Shown in pieces: positions 59,728-64,000 of a stretch of 64,000 nt of DNA (its first letter is position 1; each line of letters starts with the position of its first letter). The stretch is from Polytrichum commune. Lineage: Eukaryota > Streptophyta > Polytrichopsida > Polytrichales > Polytrichaceae. A program made the position numbers and the translations under genes. Where the stretch lies: positions 48,811,554 to 48,875,553 of the forward strand of contig OX485803.1 of NCBI GenBank assembly GCA_950295325.1, given 5' to 3'. Under the pieces are notes generated by a model. The model was given only the letters and a program-made list of their open reading frames with translations, was not told the DNA's origin and ran no database searches.

Positions 59728-59785
59728 TGGATGGATTGTATGTGATGGTTGGATGTATGGATTGTATGTGATGGTTGGATGGACA
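59728..59785. repeat. 28-bp tandem duplication inside the pogo-like element
   Basis: ATGGATTGTATGTGATGGTT stands twice in a row, with the linking GGATG. Confidence 0.6.
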
Positions 59786-60222
59786 TATTGTAGTAGCCAA
59801 AAGGGTCATGAGCCACCCCTGTGATAAATGCAATGTTATTCAAAGGGTCATGAGCCGCCTCTGTGCACCAACCCTGAACGGTGCTGTCTATACACGGCAC
59901 TCAAAGGTGTTGTCTTTGACGGCGCTGCCAAGACTTCTTGGCCTCTATGCACCCCACCTTCCGTCACATGTGTTCACCTATGTGTCTTTGAGGGTTTCAG
60001 CTTGTGTGAAGTAATTTAGGATGTTAAGTTCTACGGTTTAGCTGAGCTGGTACAGAGTAGTGTCGACTTAAGCTAAATTAGTTCAATTGGTTTGCAATGT
60101 AGAAATCTCAAGATATGTGGCACGGTCTTCACTGTTTCTATAGTCAATAGTCGCATAGGAGAATCTAGTAAGATCATAAGTGTTAGCCGCTCATCCTAAG
60201 TGGGCATTCAATTAGGAACAAT

Positions 60223-60366
60223 CTTCTAGATTAGTTAGTCAAGCTCATAAGTAGAAACAATCTTCTAGGTAGGTTAGTCAAGCTCATAAGTAGAAACAGT
60301 CTTCTAGGTAGGTTAGTCAAGCTCATAAGTAGAAACAGTCTCCTAGGTAGGTTAGTCAAGCTCATG
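60223..60366. repeat. 39-bp tandem array, about 3.6 units
   Basis: GCTCATAAGTAGAAACA recurs with CAT at 60245, 60284 and 60323, and the series ends with GCTCATGG at 60362; all steps are 39 bp. Units are nearly identical, pointing to recent amplification inside the pogo-like element. Confidence 0.85.
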
Positions 60367-60602
60367 GTCGAGCTCACTTGTATATAATGAACCATTGTTC
60401 ATTTGGAATTTAAATGCACACTTTCTATCATAGGCTTGTGTTTCTTCATGCAGTGCAGGTGTCCTCCGTTGTGTTGTTGTTTTTGTTGTTGTTGCTACAT
60501 TGGAAGCTAGTGATTGGTTGGTTTTTTGCTCTTGTAAGCCTTCGTTGGCATTGTTGCATAGCTTTGTGAATTCGGTAGCGTATGAATTATTAAGGACAAG
60601 AT

Positions 60603-61238
60603 TTGGGGAAACTGAATGTTGATCTATTTCAAGCAATGCTATGGTGTGTGGCGGCATGGCATGAATTAGATGATCAAACCATTAGAAATTGTTGGAGAAA
60701 GTCTGCCATATTGCCTGCAGCGTGGAATGCAGATATCAACAATTCTGATGAACGTATGAAGTCCAAAATGGAGGAAGCAACTTTGGAATTGGGCAATCTC
60801 ATCGCCGCATTGAATTTGGGTTTGGATGTTGAAGGCAAGCCTATAGAAAAGCTTAGTCCTTTAGAGTACATAAACATGGAAGGTGAAGATGATTTTGAGG
60901 TGGAATATTCTACTGAGGAGCTTGTGCAATTAGTGCAAGATGGCGAACATGTACTTGATTCCATGGAAGAAGACCCATTGATTGTTGATAGCAATGATGA
61001 TGAGTCTAAAGTAGTGAAGCTAAGCGATGCACAAAAATATGCTAAAGATGTTTTGAATTTTATGGCTAGCCAAGGTTCTCAGATTTTCAACACTCATGAG
61101 TTGTTAGGAATGGAAAACATCCATGACAAACTCATTAGAATTGGTGTTGGACATTTAACATCACTAAAACAATGTGACATTAGAAGCTTCTTTGTCTCTA
61201 GTGAGAGGTCTTTACCTGATCTCAATGACACATTGTGA
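60603..61238 (+). pseudogene. C-terminal fragment of a pogo/Tigger-type transposase
   Basis: An intact 211-codon frame opens with LNVDLFQAMLWCVAAWHEL and QTIRNCWRKSAILP. This is the helix-rich segment that follows the DDE catalytic domain in pogo, Tigger and jerky/CENP-B-related transposases. The rest is acidic (EDDFEVEYSTEELVQLVQDG) and ends with a short helical tail. The CENP-B/HTH DNA-binding part and the DDE triad are missing upstream, replaced by tandem repeats. The ATG at 60603 is only the first in the surviving frame. The protein could still be made but cannot catalyse transposition. It belongs to the surrounding TIR element. Confidence 0.7.
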
Positions 61239-61640
61239 TGTGCTCATGTTGTTATTCACAATTTTGAATTATATTTTACATTCAAAAACATTGAAGTCTT
61301 GTGTTTGTTTTTTTTTTTTTTTTTTTTACATTGTAGTTTCATTTTGATTTTCTACCTTTTTTTTTTTGATAATATCACATTATGCACAAATCTTCAAAAT
61401 GTGACATTATCAAATATGTCACACCTTGTTTATATCACACTTTATGGTGAAACGGATGGTGTGATATTATCAAGGTTAGACTGTAATGTTTCTTCCTAAG
61501 CGGGATCACTCAATCACTGCAAGTTTTTTTTCCCTTCTTATTTATCATATGTTGTCAAACCTTAAATACTCCTACCTAAACAATTCCCAAGATGTGTAAT
61601 TTGTGGTAATGAGTTCAACCCGAGTGTTTTTTTTAAAGTG

Positions 61641-62045
61641 AAATTATTTACATCGTGACATTTAGCGTAACACATTGCGATACTTGAGATGATAGTTTTG
61701 TGTTTTGGTACGCAAGGGGAAGATTTAATTAAGCATACTAATGTCAAGTGTCATGCATTTCCATTTTTGTATGCAAGAGGGAGCTATCTCTAAGTATACT
61801 AATGCCAAGTATCATTTGTGCGCACTTTCAATCGATTTGTAGACCATCGTGTAACATAAGCATACACCTCATAACATTATTGAACATACTCATGCCAAGA
61901 TATGAGTAAATACGCTTGACCACCAAGTGTCATGAGATGACACTAATGATGAAGTTGTTGATCATCAGTGTAACCTAGCATATGCCTCAAAATAGGGTAA
62001 GTGACTCTATTACACATGTGACACTAAAAATACCATAAACCATGT
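61641..62045. mobile_element. Family E element, copy 3 (right half only)
   Basis: GATACTTGAGATGATAGTTT, CTAATGCCAAGT and CATACACCTCATAA follow as in the other copies. The right end is reduced to ACTAAAAATACCATAAACC and the left half is absent. Confidence 0.5.
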
Positions 62046-62146
62046 ACAATTCTACTCCCCGCTTGACCCCCCCCCAAAAAAAAAGAAAAGAAAAAAAAAA
62101 AAAGGAAGCAAAGGGCATAATATTGATTGACACCATCGTCGTTGTC

Positions 62147-62518
62147 TACACTAAACATGATAGTTAGTGTCATATGGTATTTAATGTCACTATGGTAACT
62201 TTTATGAATAAGTTTACAAATACTGTCATGGATGATGGATAAGTTCATCCATTGGCCAAATACCCTACTTTCTTGTGATGAAACATTGTCAACAACTTGT
62301 GATGAAATATTGTCACGGATGACTGAAATTTGGATGAGAAGTCACTAGGTAAGTGACAACAATTGTAACACTGTAAATCTATAATCCCCCAAAATTTACA
62401 AGGAATCACAAATAAGGCTGGGTTGACATTTATTGGTGGTGACACTATACCGCGGTTTGCAATTCGTATTGACCAGGACAATTAGACTCGGTGACACTAA
62501 ATATCATATTTGGTGTAG
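62147..62518. mobile_element. MITE family D, copy 3 (inverted), next to the ArfGAP promoter
   Basis: TACACTAAACATGATAGTTAG at the left and CACTAAATATCATATTTGGTG at the right bound the reverse of copies 1 and 2. Its right edge lies only about 45 bp before a GC-rich tandem array and about 670 bp before the ArfGAP ATG. Confidence 0.65.
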
Positions 62519-62561
62519 TTCTGACTCCGGGAAAGCGCGTGAGAGCCGCACATTTCCGTCA

Positions 62562-62646
62562 GGAACGGTGGTCGCGTTGGACGGGGTCCCGCGGGAACGG
62601 CGGTCGCATTGGACGGGGTCCCGCGGGAACGGTGGTGGCCCTGGGG
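62562..62646 (+). repeat. 32-bp GC-rich tandem repeat upstream of the ArfGAP gene
   Basis: GGAACGGTGGTCGC starts at 62562, its variant GGAACGGCGGTCGC at 62594 and a third, diverging unit at 62626. The shared middle is TTGGACGGGGTCCCGCG. Degenerate pieces continue to about 62740. The block is far richer in G+C than the rest of the window and lies in the presumed promoter. Confidence 0.75.
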
Positions 62647-63121
62647 GAAACGATAGCGGCGTTGGACTGGCCCGTAGGAACGGCGTGGGCTGGGCAGGAG
62701 GGAACGGTGCGGGGCAGGGCGGAGGAGGGACGGGAGAGAGTCCGTGGTTGCAACGGGGTCCGGGAGTCCATGGCGAAAGGAAGGCTTGCTCTATGATTGC
62801 CACTCATTGCGAGGCTCTCGCTTCCGCATTCCTTGGCCGCCCCACGATCCCTGCGACCCTGCCCGATTCTTCCTCGCCTCGCCTCGCCTCCGAGGACCTG
62901 CCATCACTTACCTTACTACTGCCATTGCATATGGTTCGCGCGCGACACTTCTGTTTCTGTTGGCTGCAGTACACCAAGAGTTCGTGGCCTCTTTGTGGTG
63001 CGCATTGTGCATTGAGGAGAGAGGAGTAGGTGGTGCGGAGAGCGCATTGTGTGGTTTTGGTTGGGACTGGTTTTTGCGAGGTTTGGGGGGTTTGTTTTTG
63101 GTTGGGGCGGCGAATTGCCCT

Positions 63122-63125
<4 letters not shown>

Positions 63126-63178
<53 letters not shown>
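63126..63178 (+). repeat. (CT)n tract in the 5' leader of the ArfGAP gene
   Basis: About 26 CT units end 12 bp before the ATG. Position and strand fit a pyrimidine-rich 5' UTR or core promoter element of plants. Tract length is likely variable between individuals. Confidence 0.8.
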
Positions 63179-63181
<3 letters not shown>

Positions 63182-63189
63182 CCGCCATC

Positions 63190-64000
63190 ATGGCGTTCGA
63201 GGAGGTGCTGGATCGGGACTTGCTGTTCCGGAAGATGAAGACCAAGGCCGACAATAAGGTGCGTGGCTTGCTTCTTCTCTCTATCCACTCTTAGCGTTTC
63301 CATCTCTCTTTCTCTCTCTCTCGCTGGGAGGATTCTGTCACGACTTTCTTAGCAGTGGGCGGGATTAGAGAAGTCTGATAGCCTTTTGGGCCGTGTCGGC
63401 TTTTGAGGCTCCGGGGTCAGGTTAGGCAGATGAAAGATCGAAAGGGTGCAGTAGAAGAAGGTGACAAAGGAGCTGAACACTTATGAACATGAACATAACA
63501 GAGCAGAATAGAACAGGAGATGGGTCGCCTGTATTCTTGCCAGATTTTCTCCTCTGGGCCACACCTTATTCCGTTCTACAACCATGTTCGCATCAACAAT
63601 GTGGGTATCACATGAGAGAGGTTTTATTAAATGGTTTTTATAATAATTTATAATAATTTATAAATTTTGTTTGATTTTTTTTCCCTTCTATGTGTGCTCC
63701 TCCACGTAAAGAGACCTTGGGCTTGGCGATCAAGGCTTCCCTGCCTTGTTACGGAGGGTTGTTCGATTACGGAACAGAGAAAAGGGATATGTGTTGTTAT
63801 CTGGTCTGCCACCAAGTGAATGGTTCGGACAAGGAATTTGGGTTAAGCATTTAGTGGAAGTATGCACCATTTTTATACCTCAACCGGTCTCTGTTTTCGC
63901 TTCAGTTCGATAGACGTGTGAGGAACCATGTAGGATGGCACTTGTACGAGGTGGCGACGATTATTGTCATCTCAAGGACTTCTACACATGTTCACATGAT
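63190..64000 (+). CDS. Probable ArfGAP (AGD8/9/10 type), first coding exon only; gene runs off the window
   Basis: The first exon, 63190-63258, encodes 23 residues: MAFEEVLDRDLLFRKMKTKA then DNK, with donor AAG/GTGCGT. The FRKMKTKADNK stretch closely matches the N-terminus of plant ArfGAP2/3-like proteins (FRKLKSKSENK in AGD8-10), where the CxxC zinc finger follows at once. That finger must be in the next exon beyond position 64000; the rest here is intron 1. Such proteins stimulate GTP hydrolysis on Arf1 in COPI vesicle formation at the Golgi. The ATG in ATCATGGCG just after the CT tract is a good start. Identification rests on 23 residues. Confidence 0.6.

Larger units (their letters stand above)
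59556..61483 (+). mobile_element. Pogo/Tigger-like (Tc1/mariner) element with TA target site
   Basis: TA (59554-59555 and 61484-61485) flanks inverted ends beginning CAGTCTAACCTTGATAAT. The first 23 bases of both ends agree except for one. CAGT ends plus a TA duplication are those of the pogo/Tigger branch. Copies of the subterminal motif (TTGATAAT/ATTATCAA with GTCAC nearby) lie in both end regions. The 1.93-kb length and the presence of only a transposase C-terminus (60603-61238) mean it is an internally deleted, non-autonomous derivative. Confidence 0.85.

Noticed and set aside
60223-60366. Regular 39-bp spacing considered as a CRISPR-like array
   Set aside because: Units are directly adjacent copies without unique spacers, in plant DNA and inside a transposon.
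62433-63029. 198-codon GC-rich open frame before the ArfGAP gene
   Set aside because: It starts inside MITE family D copy 3, runs through the 32-bp tandem units and changes to low-complexity Gly/Arg/Pro sequence. Overlapping frames on both strands are equally open, as expected for GC-rich repeats.
62744-63303. Long frames with Ser-Leu or Arg-Glu runs on both strands
   Set aside because: They are translations of the (CT)n tract and its leader. The real start at 63190 lies in another frame with ArfGAP-like sequence.

Overview
This is nuclear DNA of a land plant. Protein-coding genes are cut by many GT-AG introns. The gene set includes an alpha-1,4-fucosyltransferase of the plant FUT13 type and a plant-style gamma-SNAP. 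The promoter/5' regions carry telo-box-like AAACCCTA motifs and (CT)n/(GA)n tracts. I see no rRNA, tRNA, CRISPR array or operon structure. A well-formed piggyBac element in plant DNA, and long introns full of small inverted-repeat elements, make me lean towards a non-seed plant (bryophyte, lycophyte or fern). That is an inference, not something the sequence proves.

Layout. 1-9340: no gene recognised; microsatellites, foldback hairpins and dispersed repeats. 9341-17521 (minus): a 16-exon gene for the nucleolar WD40 protein NOL10/Enp2 (EDA7 in Arabidopsis), with a duplicated telo-box-rich region upstream to about 18060. 18380-22441: duplicated non-coding blocks, two Tourist/Harbinger-like MITEs and a foldback element. 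22806-27407: a 4.6-kb piggyBac element with inverted ends, TTAA on both sides and a decayed transposase. 27412-34077 (plus): FUT13, preceded by a five-unit tandem array. 36822-41246 (plus): gamma-SNAP in 9 exons. 41568-42478: orphan coding-like fragments. 43000-46600: nested and inverted repeats and MITEs. 46774-50754 (plus): a Cdc1/Ted1/MPPE1(PGAP5)-type metallophosphoesterase in 5 exons. 51900-62520: MITEs, a 1.1-kb Harbinger-like element and a 1.9-kb pogo/Tigger-like element (TA target site, CAGT ends) with only the transposase C-terminus. 63190-end (plus): first coding exon of a probable ArfGAP of the AGD8/9/10 (ArfGAP2/3) type, running off the window.

Function. NOL10 works in 40S ribosome biogenesis in the nucleolus. 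The four plus-strand genes all belong to the ER-Golgi system: Golgi Lewis-a fucosylation, SNARE recycling, GPI-anchor/cargo exit phosphatase, and Arf/COPI GTPase activation. This may be chance.

Structure not explained by the genes. Each of the four complete genes, and the start of the fifth, has a tandem array in its first intron or immediate 5' region (units of 32, 56, about 181, 213, 240 and 282 bp). One repeat family occurs in introns of three unrelated genes. A MITE family with TNA target sites carries near-perfect palindromes in the middle as well as at the ends.

All exon coordinates come from reading splice signals, reading phase and similarity to remembered family sequences. None has been checked with transcripts or alignments.
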